From positions 1-11,958 of the forward strand of contig SKII01000022.1 of NCBI GenBank assembly GCA_007116505.1: a stretch of 11,958 nt of DNA, given 5' to 3'. A model generated the notes under the pieces. That model was not told the origin of the DNA, searched no databases, and saw only the letters and a program-made list of their open reading frames with translations. Source of the stretch: Nitriliruptoraceae bacterium. GTDB lineage: Bacteria; Actinomycetota; Nitriliruptoria; Nitriliruptorales; Nitriliruptoraceae. Below are positions 1 to 7,932 of this stretch, in pieces (positions within the stretch are counted from its first letter, which is position 1; each line of letters begins with the position of its first letter). A program made the translations under genes and the position numbers.

Positions 1-355
1 CGAGCGCTTCCGGCTCGAGCTTCTGGAACGACACGTCGCGCAGGATGCCCGCGTTGTTGATGACGATGTCGACGCGGCCGAACGCGTCGAGCGCGCTCTG
101 CACGATCGCCCGGCCACCCTCGGGCGTCGCGACGGAGTCGTAGTTCGCGACGGCCTCGCCACCTCCCGCGACGATCTCGGCGACGACGGCGTCCGCCATG
201 TCCGACCCCGCGCCGGAGCCGTCCCGGGACCCGCCGAGGTCGTTGATGACGACCTTCGCGCCGCGCGCCGCGAGCGCCAGGGCGTGGCTGCGGCCGAGGC
301 CGCCCCCCGCTCCCGTGACGACCGCGACCCGTCCGTCGAGCTCCACCTGTGCCAT
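1..355 (-). CDS. Short-chain dehydrogenase, MFE-2/17beta-HSD4-like (N-terminal part, runs off left edge)
   Basis: The minus strand from ATG at 355-353 reads open to the window edge, giving 118 residues of a classical Rossmann-fold SDR. The nucleotide-binding motif TGAGGGLGR is at residues 14-22 and the structural NNAG at 100-103, followed by ILRDVSF. The segment between them ([22 protein letters not shown], from residue 37) has the extra loop after strand beta-2 seen in (3R)-hydroxyacyl-CoA dehydrogenases of the peroxisomal multifunctional-enzyme type. From family knowledge, the likely reaction is NAD-dependent oxidation of 3-hydroxyacyl-CoA in fatty-acid or sterol side-chain breakdown. The Ser-Tyr-Lys catalytic residues lie beyond the edge and cannot be checked. 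A GGGAGG ribosome site (362-367, read on the minus strand) sits 6 bases before the start. The gene is divergent from ddl and probably regulated independently. The SDR assignment is firm; the substrate is inferred. Confidence 0.87.
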   Translation of the reverse strand, partial: MAQVELDGRVAVVTGAGGGLGRSHALALAARGAKVVINDLGGSRDGSGAGSDMADAVVAEIVAGGGEAVANYDSVATPEGGRAIVQSALDAFGRVDIVINNAGILRDVSFQKLEPEAL

Positions 356-404
356 GTCGGCCTCCCTCAGCGTGTCCATGCGCCTCGTCGCGGCGCCCCC
401 TCGC

Positions 405-410
405 AACCTA
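405..410 (-). promoter_or_regulatory. Putative -10 box for the minus-strand SDR
   Basis: Read on the minus strand the hexamer is TAGGTT, fitting the actinobacterial TAnnnT -10 consensus. It lies about 50 bases upstream of the SDR start, inside the 128-base divergent region 356-483. I see no convincing -35 hexamer at 16-18 bases, so this is a position-based prediction. Confidence 0.4.
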
Positions 411-453
411 CCGTCGACCGGGTCCGCTCGGCCGTCGCCGGGGGGCGCGTGGC

Positions 454-459
454 TACGCT
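454..459 (+). promoter_or_regulatory. Putative -10 box for ddl
   Basis: TACGCT lies 24 bases upstream of the GTG start of ddl, which would give a short leader of roughly 18 bases. The only ribosome-site-like run between it and the gene is GGAGGGAG at 472-479. No clear -35 element is visible. With the minus-strand box at 405-410 it suggests a compact divergent promoter pair. Confidence 0.42.
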
Positions 460-483
460 CCGCCGACGGCCGGAGGGAGCCTC

Positions 484-1545
484 GTGGCACGCGTCCTGGT
501 CCTGTACGGCGGCCGCTCCGCGGAGCATCCCGTGTCGTGCCTGTCCGCACGGTCGGTGCTGGGTGCGCTCGCCGGGACCGACCATGAGGTGCTCCCCGTC
601 GGGATCACCTACGACGGCCGCTGGACGCTGACCGACGGGACGATCGCTCCGGTCACCGACCGCACCATGCCGGAGGTCGCCGGCGACGGTCCGACGGCCG
701 CGCTCGTCACGGGCGCGACCGGACCAGAGCTCCTCGTGCTCGACCGTGAGGGCCAGGTCGTGCGGCGCACGAGCGTCGACGTCGCCTTCCCCGTCCTGCA
801 CGGTCCGGGGGGCGAGGATGGAAGCGTCCAGGGGATGCTCGCCACCGTCGGCCTGCCCTACGTCGGTGCGGACGTCGCGGCGTCCGCGATCGGGGTCGAC
901 AAGGCGGCGATGAAGGGCCGCTTCCGTCTGCACGGCCTCCCGCAGGTCGCCCACCTCGCGCTCGAGATCGAGCGCTGGTACCGCGAGCCCGACCTCGTGC
1001 GCGACGAGCTCGCGCGCATCCCGCTCCCGTGGTTCGTCAAGCCGGCCCGGCAGGGGTCCTCGGTCGGCATCACCCGTGTCGACACCCCGGACGAGCTCGC
1101 GGCCGCCATCGAGGAGGCCGCGCGGCACGACCACCGCATCGTCGTCGAGGAGGGGCTCACGTCGCTCCGCGAGCTCGAGGTCGGGATCCTCGAGGAGGAC
1201 GGCCGCATCGAGGTGTCGTGCATCGGCGAGATCGTGCCCGTGAACCGGTTCTACGACTTCGACGCGAAGTACCTCACGCCGTCGCAGCTGGACGTGCCTG
1301 CCGACGTCGACCCGGCGACCGTCGAGGCGATCGAGGAGGTCGCGCGTCGCGCGTTCGTCGCGATCGGTGGCCGCGGCATGGCCCGTGTCGATCTGTTCCT
1401 CGCAGCCGACGGGCGCCTGCTGCTCAACGAGATCAACACGATCCCCGGCTTCACCGAGGCGTCGATGTTCCCGCGGGTGTGGGCCGCGAGCGGGCTCGGC
1501 TTCACCGCGCTCGTCGAGCGGCTCCTCGCGTCCGCGCGGCCCTGA
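484..1545 (+). CDS. ddl: D-alanine--D-alanine ligase
   Basis: This cytoplasmic ATP-grasp enzyme joins two D-alanines to make the peptide-stem terminus of peptidoglycan precursors. GTG at 484 is chosen because GGAGGGAG (472-479) precedes it by 4 bases and the family N-terminus ([16 protein letters not shown]) begins there; the in-frame ATG at 349 would add 45 low-complexity residues. The 353-residue product has [10 protein letters not shown] (residues 9-18, with the substrate Glu at 14), [12 protein letters not shown], the ATP-binding [12 protein letters not shown], the omega-loop YDFDAKY with Lys262 and Tyr263, and the metal-binding [16 protein letters not shown] with Glu316 and Asn318. Tyr263 matches the Tyr that marks D-Ala rather than D-lactate specificity in this family. 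The stop shares one base with the recG start (TGATG), implying coupled translation. Confidence 0.97.
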   Translation: MARVLVLYGGRSAEHPVSCLSARSVLGALAGTDHEVLPVGITYDGRWTLTDGTIAPVTDRTMPEVAGDGPTAALVTGATGPELLVLDREGQVVRRTSVDVAFPVLHGPGGEDGSVQGMLATVGLPYVGADVAASAIGVDKAAMKGRFRLHGLPQVAHLALEIERWYREPDLVRDELARIPLPWFVKPARQGSSVGITRVDTPDELAAAIEEAARHDHRIVVEEGLTSLRELEVGILEEDGRIEVSCIGEIVPVNRFYDFDAKYLTPSQLDVPADVDPATVEAIEEVARRAFVAIGGRGMARVDLFLAADGRLLLNEINTIPGFTEASMFPRVWAASGLGFTALVERLLASARP

Positions 1546-3767
1546 TGTCGCGCGAGGTCTCGGGCGGAGCTCCCCGCGCGGGGTCGGGCACGCTCGACGC
1601 GCCGGTCACGAGCCTCGCTGGTGTCGGTCCGGCGGCGGCGCGCCACCTCGCCGATCTCGGCGTGCGCACCGTCCGTGACCTCCTCGAGCACTACCCGCGC
1701 CGCTACGCGGACGCCGGCGAGGTCGTCGACCTCTCCGCCGTCGAGGTCGGGAGCCCCGCGACGCTCGTCGGCGAGGTCGTCGATGCGCAGGTCCGTCGCC
1801 TCGCGCCGAAGGGGCGTACGCGCCGCGACCTCGTCGAGCTCGTCGTGAGGCAGGCGGGTGGCGCCGTGTTCCGTGTGTCGTTCTTCAACCAGCGCTGGAT
1901 GGCCGACCGGCTCGCCCCCGGCACGGTCGCGGCCTTCAGCGGCAAGGTCGGGGAGTTCCGCGGGCAGCTGCAGCTCGCCGGCCCGAAGGTCGAGGTGCTC
2001 GGGAACGTCCGTGCGGGGCGCAGCGCCGAGGAGTCCACGCAGGAGCTGCGCCACCAGCGTCTCCTCCCCGTCCACCCGGCGAGCGGCGCGCTGCCGAGCG
2101 ATCGCGTGCGCGCGTTCGTGTCGACGGCGCTCGACACGGTCGGTCATCTCGAGGACTGGCTCGACCCCGAGCTGCGAGAGGCGGAGGGGCTCGTCGACCT
2201 CGATACTGCGGTGCGCCTCATCCACGCTCCCGAGCACTGGGAGGACGTGCGCAGGGCCCGCGACCGTCTCGTGTTCGACGAGCTGCTGGTGCTGCAGCTC
2301 GGCCTGCAGTGGCGGCGCCGGCGGCTCGAGGACGGCATGGTCGGGCTCGACAACGCGCCGCTCGCGGACGGCTGGGGCGCTCGACTGGTCGGAGCACTGC
2401 CGTTCGCGCCGACCGGTGCGCAGCGGCGCGCGTTCGACGGCATCGCCGCCGACCTCGCGCTCGAGCGCCCGATGCACCGCCTCCTGCAGGGCGACGTCGG
2501 ATCGGGCAAGACCGTCGTCGCGCTCTGGACGATGCTCGCCGCGGTCGACCGCGGCCGGCAGGCGGCGCTGATGGCACCGACGGAGCTGCTCGCGGAGCAG
2601 CACCTCCGCACGCTGACGACCCTCCTCGCACCGCTCGGCGTGAACGTCCCCGGCGGCGTGCGCATCGAGCTGCTCACCTCATCGACGACCGCCGCGCAGC
2701 GCCGCCGGATCCTCGACGACCTCGCTGCGGGCGACGTCGACCTCGTCGTCGGGACCCACGCGCTCATCGAGGAGGGCGTGCGCTTCGGAGCGCTCGGCGT
2801 CGTCGTGATCGACGAGCAGCACCGCTTCGGTGTGTCGCAGCGGGTCGCGCTCAAGGACAAGACCGCCCCGTCCGGTCCTGACGGAGCGCCGGTGCTGCCC
2901 GACGTGCTCGTGATGACGGCGACGCCGATCCCGCGCTCGCTCGCGCTGACCGTGTACGGCGACCTCGACGTCACGGTCCTCGACGAGCTGCCCCCGGGGC
3001 GCACGCCGGTCCGCACGACGCTGCTCGACCCGAGTGCGCCCGAGCGTCGCGCGCGCCTCTACGACCACGTCCGTCGCCAGGCGGGGATCGGGCTCCGCAC
3101 GTACGTCGTGTGCCCGCTCGTCGAGCCGGGGGAGAGCGGTGGGACCAGCGCCGTCGAGCACCACCGCCTGCTCAGCGAGGACGTCCTGCCCGACCTGACC
3201 GTGGAGCTCGTGCACGGCCGGATGCGCGCCGACGACAAGGAGGCGGCGATGCGCCGCTTCCGCGAGGGCGACGCGCAGGTGCTCGTCGCCACCACCGTCA
3301 TCGAGGTCGGCGTCGACGTGCCCGAGGCGACCACGATGATCATCGAGGACGCGGAGCGCTTCGGGCTGAGCCAGCTCCACCAGCTGCGCGGCCGCGTCGG
3401 GCGCGGGGCGGCGGTGAGCGACTGCGCGCTCATGGCGTCGCAGCCGCTCGACGAGCTGACCGACGACGCGCGGGCACGCCTCGAGGCGATGGTCGCGACG
3501 ACCGATGGCTTCGCGCTCGCCGCGACCGACCTCGACCTGCGCGGCGCAGGCCAGCTGTTCGGCCGCCGCCAGTCCGGGCTGCCCGACCTCCGCCTCGCCC
3601 GCATCGACCGGGACCTCGACGTCATCGGGCGGACGCGGGACCTGGCCCGGCGCATCGTCGCCGCGGACCCGCGGCACGAGGACCCGGCGCATGCGACGAT
3701 GCATGCGGAGGTCGTGCGACGCTTCGCCGACGACCTCGAGGGGCTCGAGGCACTGGAGACGGGATGA
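1545..3767 (+). CDS. recG: ATP-dependent DNA helicase RecG
   Basis: RecG is a monomeric superfamily 2 helicase that regresses stalled replication forks and processes Holliday and R-loop structures. The 740-residue product is close to the length of mycobacterial RecG. The N-terminal wedge (OB-fold) domain begins with the helix-hairpin-helix-like LAGVGPAAARHLADLGV and the conserved DLLEHYPRRY. Helicase motifs follow in order: Walker A GDVGSGKT (316-323), APTELLAEQH, the DEQH box (423-426), MTATPIPRS (457-465), VATTVIEVGVDVP and QLRGRVGRG (613-621). The C-terminal GRRQSGLPDLRLA region corresponds to the translocation hook. ATG at 1545 overlaps the ddl stop by one base and has no obvious ribosome site, so translation is probably coupled to ddl. 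The end overlaps the next gene by ATGA. Confidence 0.97.
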   Translation: MSREVSGGAPRAGSGTLDAPVTSLAGVGPAAARHLADLGVRTVRDLLEHYPRRYADAGEVVDLSAVEVGSPATLVGEVVDAQVRRLAPKGRTRRDLVELVVRQAGGAVFRVSFFNQRWMADRLAPGTVAAFSGKVGEFRGQLQLAGPKVEVLGNVRAGRSAEESTQELRHQRLLPVHPASGALPSDRVRAFVSTALDTVGHLEDWLDPELREAEGLVDLDTAVRLIHAPEHWEDVRRARDRLVFDELLVLQLGLQWRRRRLEDGMVGLDNAPLADGWGARLVGALPFAPTGAQRRAFDGIAADLALERPMHRLLQGDVGSGKTVVALWTMLAAVDRGRQAALMAPTELLAEQHLRTLTTLLAPLGVNVPGGVRIELLTSSTTAAQRRRILDDLAAGDVDLVVGTHALIEEGVRFGALGVVVIDEQHRFGVSQRVALKDKTAPSGPDGAPVLPDVLVMTATPIPRSLALTVYGDLDVTVLDELPPGRTPVRTTLLDPSAPERRARLYDHVRRQAGIGLRTYVVCPLVEPGESGGTSAVEHHRLLSEDVLPDLTVELVHGRMRADDKEAAMRRFREGDAQVLVATTVIEVGVDVPEATTMIIEDAERFGLSQLHQLRGRVGRGAAVSDCALMASQPLDELTDDARARLEAMVATTDGFALAATDLDLRGAGQLFGRRQSGLPDLRLARIDRDLDVIGRTRDLARRIVAADPRHEDPAHATMHAEVVRRFADDLEGLEALETG

Positions 3768-4588
3768 GCGACAGGACCGAGCACGCCATCGAGCGGGAGC
3801 ACCCGCGCGTCGCGGTCGTCACGGGCGCATCCAGCGGCATCGGTGCGGCGACCGCGCGGCTGCTCGGCACGCGGGGATGGACCGTCGTGCTCGTCGCGCG
3901 GCGTGCTGACCGGCTGAAGGACGTCGCTGCCGACGTCGAGGCAGCCGGAGGACGTGCGCATGTCGAGCCGCTCGACGCTGCCGACCCCGAGGCGGTCGAC
4001 GTGATGGCCGCACGCGTGCTCGCCACGCTCGGGACGCCGCACGCGGTCGTGAGCTCCGCCGGCGCGGGCGTGTGGCGCTGGCTGGAGGACACGACGCACG
4101 ACGAGCTCGCACGGCTCATGGGGGCACCGTTCCTCGCCGCCTGGAACGTGACGCACGCGTTCCTCCCGGGCATGATCGCCCGCGGCAGCGGCGTGCTCGT
4201 GCACGTCGGCTCGCCGGCGTCGGTCGCACCATGGCCCGGGGCGACCGGCTACACGGTGTCGCGCTGGGCGCTGCGCGGGCTCAACGAGGCCCTGCGTCAG
4301 GACCTCGCAGGGACGGGGGTGCGCTCCTGCCACGTGCTGTTCGGCGAGGTCTCGAGCGAGTACTTCACGGCGAACCCCGACACGCACGAGCACATCCCGC
4401 GCGTCGGACGCCTGATCCCGACGATCACGCCCGAGCGTGCGGCGGCCGTCGTGGTCCGCACCATCGACCGGCCGCGGACGCAGGTGTTCGCGCCACCGAT
4501 GCTCGCGCTCATGCAGGCGGCGAACCGGATCTCGCCCGGCCTCGTCGCGCTGCTCGCGCGGAGGACCGGACGCCGCCGCGACGCGTAG
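3764..4588 (+). CDS. Atypical short-chain dehydrogenase/reductase (catalytic Lys replaced by Arg)
   Basis: The 274-residue product has the SDR nucleotide motif TGASSGIG (20-27), and ARRADRL after strand 2 suggests NADP preference. The usual NNAG is SSAG (97-100). Catalytic Ser150 and Tyr163 are present at the normal 13-residue spacing, but the YxxxK Lys is Arg167 (YTVSR). The helix Asn of the Asn-Ser-Tyr-Lys tetrad aligns with Pro122. The C-terminus carries a Pro- and Arg-rich tail without a clear membrane span. ATG at 3764 overlaps the recG stop (ATGA), with GGAG five bases ahead. The stop codon TAG (4586-4588) lies inside a -10-like hexamer. Substrate is unknown. The substitutions suggest altered or weak oxidoreductase activity or a non-catalytic role, although some divergent SDRs tolerate such changes. 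Confidence 0.88.
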   Translation: MSDRTEHAIEREHPRVAVVTGASSGIGAATARLLGTRGWTVVLVARRADRLKDVAADVEAAGGRAHVEPLDAADPEAVDVMAARVLATLGTPHAVVSSAGAGVWRWLEDTTHDELARLMGAPFLAAWNVTHAFLPGMIARGSGVLVHVGSPASVAPWPGATGYTVSRWALRGLNEALRQDLAGTGVRSCHVLFGEVSSEYFTANPDTHEHIPRVGRLIPTITPERAAAVVVRTIDRPRTQVFAPPMLALMQAANRISPGLVALLARRTGRRRDA

Positions 4589-4603
4589 CCTCAGGGTCGA
4601 CCC
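4586..4603 (+). promoter_or_regulatory. Putative promoter -10 box plus palindrome ahead of the S9 peptidase gene
   Basis: TAGCCT (4586-4591) fits the TAnnnT -10 pattern and begins with the stop codon of the preceding dehydrogenase gene. Three bases beyond the hexamer begins a perfect 10-base palindrome, GGGTCGACCC (4594-4603), roughly where transcription would start, which could serve as an operator. No good -35 hexamer is visible, and 10-base palindromes are not rare in GC-rich DNA, so this is tentative. The rest of the gap (to 4644) holds only the ribosome site GGAG at 4636-4639. Confidence 0.38.
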
Positions 4604-4644
4604 GGCCCCGCCGCACGGCCCGGCCGCCCACGACCGGAGCTCGC

Positions 4645-6804
4645 ATGCCGCTCGCCCCGCCCGACCACGTCGCGCCCGTCCCGGAGCGTCGCTCGCACAC
4701 GCTGACGCGCAGCGACGGCACGGTCATCGACGACCCGTGGTACTGGCTGCGCGAGCGTGAGGACCCGGCCGCGCGTGCGCACCTCGAGGCGGAGAACGCC
4801 TACGCCGCCGCGCTCCTCGACCCGCTCTCGGAGCTCGTCGAGCAGCTCTTCACCGGGATCAAGGGTCGCATCGTCGAGACGGACGCGAGCGTCCCCGTGC
4901 TCGACGACGGCTGGCTGTACTACCGCCGCACGGTCGAGGGCCAGCAGTACGCGATCCACTGCCGCCGTCCCGCTCCGGCCGGTGTCACCGACGCCGGGGA
5001 CCTCCCCGACGAGCTACGGCTCCCCGTCGACCCGGCGTCGCCGCCCGACGACGAGGTCGTGCTGCTCGACGGCAACGCCGAGGCCAAGGGGCACCCCTAC
5101 TTCTCGCTCGGCGTCTTCTCGGTCAGCCGCGACCACCGGCTCGCCGTCGTCGGCGTGGACACCGACGGTGGGGAGGTGCTGCGGCTGAGCGTGCGCGACC
5201 TGGCGACCGGCGCGACCATCGAGGAGGTCACTGACCGGGCCACGTACGGCTGCGTGTGGTTCGACGACGGTGCGACGTTCCTCTACCTCGTCCCCGACGA
5301 GGCGTGGCGTCCGTACCAGGTCTGGCGTCACCGTGTCGGCTCGCCACCGGGGTCGGACGAGCTCGTGATGGAGGAGCTCGACGAGCGCTTCTGGATGGGG
5401 CTCGGTCGGACACGCTCCGAGGCGTTCGTCGAGATCGCGCTCGGCACGAAGGTCGTAGACGAGGTCCACCTCATCCCGGCGGGGACGCCGGAGGCCGCAC
5501 CGCGCTGCGTCGTCCCGCGCAGCCTCGGTGTCGAGGCGTCCGTGGAGCACCGCGGGGACCTGCTCCACATCGTGACGAACCGTGACGGCGCGACCGACTT
5601 CAAGCTGTGCACCGTCCCGGTCGACGACCCCGACCCGTCGCGCTGGACCGACCTCGTACCCCATCGCCCTGGCGTGCGCCTCGAGGATGCGGACCTGTTC
5701 CGCGACCACCTCGTGCTCTCCGAGCGCACCGGTGGTCGCACGCAGGTCCGCCTGTGCGACCCCGAGACGGGGGAGGGGGAGGTGCTCGGCTTCGACGAGG
5801 ACGTCTACACGGCGGGGCTCGGTGCGGTCGCGTCGTTCGACGCGCGCACGCTGCGCCTCGGCTACGGCTCGCTCACCACGCCGCTGCAGGTCATCGACCT
5901 CGACACGGCGAGCGGCGAGCGGCGGCTGCTCAAGCAGCAGGAGGTGCGCGGCGGCTACGACCGTGACCGCTTCGCGACGTCGCGCACGTGGGCGCGCTCG
6001 CACGACGGTGTCGACGTCCCGGTGAGCATCGTGCACCGGGCCGACGTCGCCCACGACGGCACCGCCCCGTGCCTGGTCTACGCGTACGGCGCCTACGAGT
6101 CCTCCATGGACCCGATGTTCTCCTCCGCACGTCTCGAGCTGCTCGAGCGCGGCGTCGTCTTCGCGATCGCGCACGTGCGCGGCGGCGGCGAGATGGGGCG
6201 CGGCTGGTACGAGCAGGGCCGCATGCAGCACAAGCCGAACACGTTCCACGACCTCGTCGCCTGCACCGAGCATCTCGTCGCGACGGGGGTCGCGGACCCG
6301 GCGCGCATCGCCGTGCGGGGTGGCTCGGCCGGAGGGCTCACGGTCGGCGCGACGCTCAACCTGCGGCCCGAGCTGTTCGCCGCCGCGGTCGCCGAGGTGC
6401 CGTTCGTCGACGTCATCACGACCATGTCGGATTCGAGCATCCCGCTGACGGTGACCGAGTACGACGAGTGGGGTGACCCGGCGGACCCCGCCGTGCAGCA
6501 CGTCATGTCGACGTACTCGCCCTACGACAACGTCCGGCCGGCGCCCTACCCGGCGATGTACGTCACGGCGGGCCTCAACGATCCGCGCGTGCAGTACTGG
6601 GAGCCGGCGAAGTGGGTCGCTCGGCTCCGTGAGGCGACGACGTCGGGGCGTCCGATCGTGCTCGAGACGGAGCTCGAGGCGGGCCATGGCGGGCGCAGCG
6701 GACGCTACGACGCGTGGCGTGACGAGGCGAAGGTGCTCGCGTTCGTGCTGGCCGCGCTCGACGTCGCCGTCGACATGCAGCGCGACGTCGACGTCGACGG
6801 CTGA
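4645..6804 (+). CDS. ptrB: Oligopeptidase B-type serine peptidase (family S9A)
   Basis: Oligopeptidase B cuts short peptides after Arg or Lys; it is a two-domain enzyme with a beta-propeller gating an alpha/beta-hydrolase domain. The 719-residue product begins with the S9 signature DDPWYWLRERED and has no signal peptide, so it is predicted cytoplasmic. The catalytic triad is visible: Ser561 in GGSAGG, Asp646 in GLNDPRVQYWEP and His681 in AGHGGRSGR. The segment PLTVTEYDEWGDP carries Glu605 and Asp607 at the positions of E. coli OpdB Glu576 and Glu578, which bind the basic P1 side chain, supporting trypsin-like specificity. ATG at 4645 has GGAG five bases ahead. The stop overlaps the rsmD start by one base (TGATG). 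A prolyl oligopeptidase is less likely, given the acidic pocket and the YYRRTVEGQQYAIHCRR stretch typical of OpdB. Confidence 0.9.
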   Translation: MPLAPPDHVAPVPERRSHTLTRSDGTVIDDPWYWLREREDPAARAHLEAENAYAAALLDPLSELVEQLFTGIKGRIVETDASVPVLDDGWLYYRRTVEGQQYAIHCRRPAPAGVTDAGDLPDELRLPVDPASPPDDEVVLLDGNAEAKGHPYFSLGVFSVSRDHRLAVVGVDTDGGEVLRLSVRDLATGATIEEVTDRATYGCVWFDDGATFLYLVPDEAWRPYQVWRHRVGSPPGSDELVMEELDERFWMGLGRTRSEAFVEIALGTKVVDEVHLIPAGTPEAAPRCVVPRSLGVEASVEHRGDLLHIVTNRDGATDFKLCTVPVDDPDPSRWTDLVPHRPGVRLEDADLFRDHLVLSERTGGRTQVRLCDPETGEGEVLGFDEDVYTAGLGAVASFDARTLRLGYGSLTTPLQVIDLDTASGERRLLKQQEVRGGYDRDRFATSRTWARSHDGVDVPVSIVHRADVAHDGTAPCLVYAYGAYESSMDPMFSSARLELLERGVVFAIAHVRGGGEMGRGWYEQGRMQHKPNTFHDLVACTEHLVATGVADPARIAVRGGSAGGLTVGATLNLRPELFAAAVAEVPFVDVITTMSDSSIPLTVTEYDEWGDPADPAVQHVMSTYSPYDNVRPAPYPAMYVTAGLNDPRVQYWEPAKWVARLREATTSGRPIVLETELEAGHGGRSGRYDAWRDEAKVLAFVLAALDVAVDMQRDVDVDG

Positions 6805-7379
6805 TGCGGATCATCGCCGGGGCGGCGCGTGGCCGGCGGCTCGTCGCACCGCCCGGTGACGCCGTGCGGCCGACCGCTGACCGGGTCCGTGAGGCGCTGT
6901 TCTCGAGCCTCGCGCCGCTGCTCCCCGGCGCCTCGGTGCTCGACGGGTTCGCCGGCTCCGGCGCGCTCGGGCTCGAGGCGCGCTCGCGTGGTGCGGCGAC
7001 GGTGACGCTTGTGGAGCAGGACCGCCGCGCCCTCGTCGCGCTGCGCCGCAACGTCGAGGCGGTCGGGCTCGGCGGCGTGACCGTGGTCCCCGGCGACCTG
7101 CTGCGGCTGGCGGCTGCGGGAGGACCGACCGGCGCGCCGTTCGACCTGGTGCTGCTCGACCCGCCGTATGCGCTCGGTGAGGACGAGCTCGCGGGCCTTC
7201 TCGGCCGGCTCGTCGGACTGCTCGCACCGGAGGCGACGGTGGTCGTCGAGCGCGCCCGCTCGAGCCCGGCTCCCCGGTGGCCGTCGGACCTGCGTCCCAC
7301 GACCGAGCGCCGCTACGGTTCGACGTGCCTGCACCGGGCCGTGCACGGTGCAGCCGACGGCACGGGGGAGCTGGCGTGA
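6804..7379 (+). CDS. rsmD: 16S rRNA (guanine966-N2)-methyltransferase RsmD
   Basis: RsmD adds a methyl group from S-adenosylmethionine to N2 of G966 of 16S rRNA during 30S assembly. The 191-residue product has the family N-terminus MRIIAGAARGRRL and VRPTADRVREALFSSL, the SAM-binding motif VLDGFAGSGALGLEA (Asp47, Gly51, Gly53) and the N-methyltransferase catalytic motif DPPY (119-122). Length is normal for the family. The ATG shares its A with the stop of the peptidase gene, and the end overlaps coaD by GTGA. The rsmD-coaD pair is conserved across many bacteria, which supports both calls. The assignment to G966 rests on family membership. Confidence 0.95.
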   Translation: MRIIAGAARGRRLVAPPGDAVRPTADRVREALFSSLAPLLPGASVLDGFAGSGALGLEARSRGAATVTLVEQDRRALVALRRNVEAVGLGGVTVVPGDLLRLAAAGGPTGAPFDLVLLDPPYALGEDELAGLLGRLVGLLAPEATVVVERARSSPAPRWPSDLRPTTERRYGSTCLHRAVHGAADGTGELA

Positions 7380-7858
7380 GCGGAGCGGCGATCTACCCCG
7401 GCAGCTTCGACCCCGTCACCTACGGGCACCTCGACATCATCGGTCGGGCCGCCCAGCTGTTCCCGCGCCTCATCGTCGCGGTCGTCGGGAACCCGTCGAA
7501 GAACGCCCTGTTCGACACCGCCGAGCGCGTGGGTCTGCTCGGTGCGGAGGTCGCGAACGTCGCACCGCAGGCGGAGGTCGTGGCGTTCGACGGCCTGCTC
7601 GTCGACCTCTGCGCGGAGCTCGGCGTCACCACGCTCGTGAAGGGCCTCCGGGGGGTCGGCGACCTCGAGGTCGAGCTGCGGATGGCGCAGACGAACCGGC
7701 AGATCGGTGACGTGGAGACCGTGTTCCTCGCGACCGCGCCGGAGCGCTCCCACCTCGCGAGCTCCTTCGTGCGCGAGATCGCCCGGCTGGGGGGTCGTCT
7801 GGACCATGCGGTGCCCCCAGCGGTCGAGCGCGCGCTGCGGGACCGCGTCCGCACGTGA
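7376..7858 (+). CDS. coaD: Phosphopantetheine adenylyltransferase
   Basis: CoaD transfers AMP from ATP to 4'-phosphopantetheine to give dephospho-CoA, the penultimate step of coenzyme A synthesis. The 160-residue product is the standard length. It has the nucleotidyltransferase motif YPGSFDPVTYGH (7-18, with the ATP-binding His18 of TxGH), LVKGLRGVGDLEVELRMAQTN, ETVFLATAPERSHLASSFVREIA and the C-terminal VPPAV. GTG at 7376 is chosen: GGGGGAG (7364-7370) sits five bases upstream, and the start overlaps the rsmD stop by GTGA. The last codons and the stop lie within the first copy of a 14-base tandem duplication. Confidence 0.97.
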   Translation: MSGAAIYPGSFDPVTYGHLDIIGRAAQLFPRLIVAVVGNPSKNALFDTAERVGLLGAEVANVAPQAEVVAFDGLLVDLCAELGVTTLVKGLRGVGDLEVELRMAQTNRQIGDVETVFLATAPERSHLASSFVREIARLGGRLDHAVPPAVERALRDRVRT

Positions 7859-7874
7859 CCGTCCGCACGTGACC
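7847..7874 (+). repeat. Perfect tandem 14-base duplication across the coaD stop
   Basis: The unit GTCCGCACGTGACC occurs at 7847-7860 and again at 7861-7874, and the match continues for GTC (7875-7877). The first copy holds the coaD stop TGA (7856-7858). Each copy contains the palindrome CACGTG. It looks like a recent slippage or microduplication event; a paired binding site is the alternative. Confidence 0.85.
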
Positions 7875-7903
7875 GTCGGCGCGGCCGTCGGACGGACGGG
7901 TCG

Positions 7904-7922
7904 CGGCCCGGGGGCCGGGCCG
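7904..7922 (+). terminator. Weak GC hairpin downstream of coaD
   Basis: CGGCCC (7904-7909) and GGGCCG (7917-7922) can pair around a seven-base loop. No T-run follows, so it is not a classical intrinsic terminator. Actinobacterial terminators often lack the T-run, and this lies between the coaD stop and the next promoter-like box, so termination is plausible but unproven. Confidence 0.3.
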
Positions 7923-7932
7923 GCCCTCCGGC

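Noticed and set aside
359..479. Inverted CTCCCTC / GAGGGAG pair at the two ends of the divergent gap
   Set aside because: These are simply the two ribosome-binding sites of opposite-facing genes, which are necessarily near-complementary.
349..483. N-terminal extension of ddl from ATG 349
   Set aside because: The added residues are Pro/Arg-rich, the segment overlaps the divergent start and promoters, and GTG 484 has a strong ribosome site matching the family N-terminus.
1251..2603. A 450-codon minus-strand open frame opposite ddl and recG
   Set aside because: Shadow of the recG and ddl reading frames; no recognisable domain or ribosome site.
5014..6687. A 557-codon minus-strand open frame opposite the S9 peptidase gene
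   Set aside because: It spans a gene with an intact Ser-Asp-His triad, and its own translation is compositionally random.
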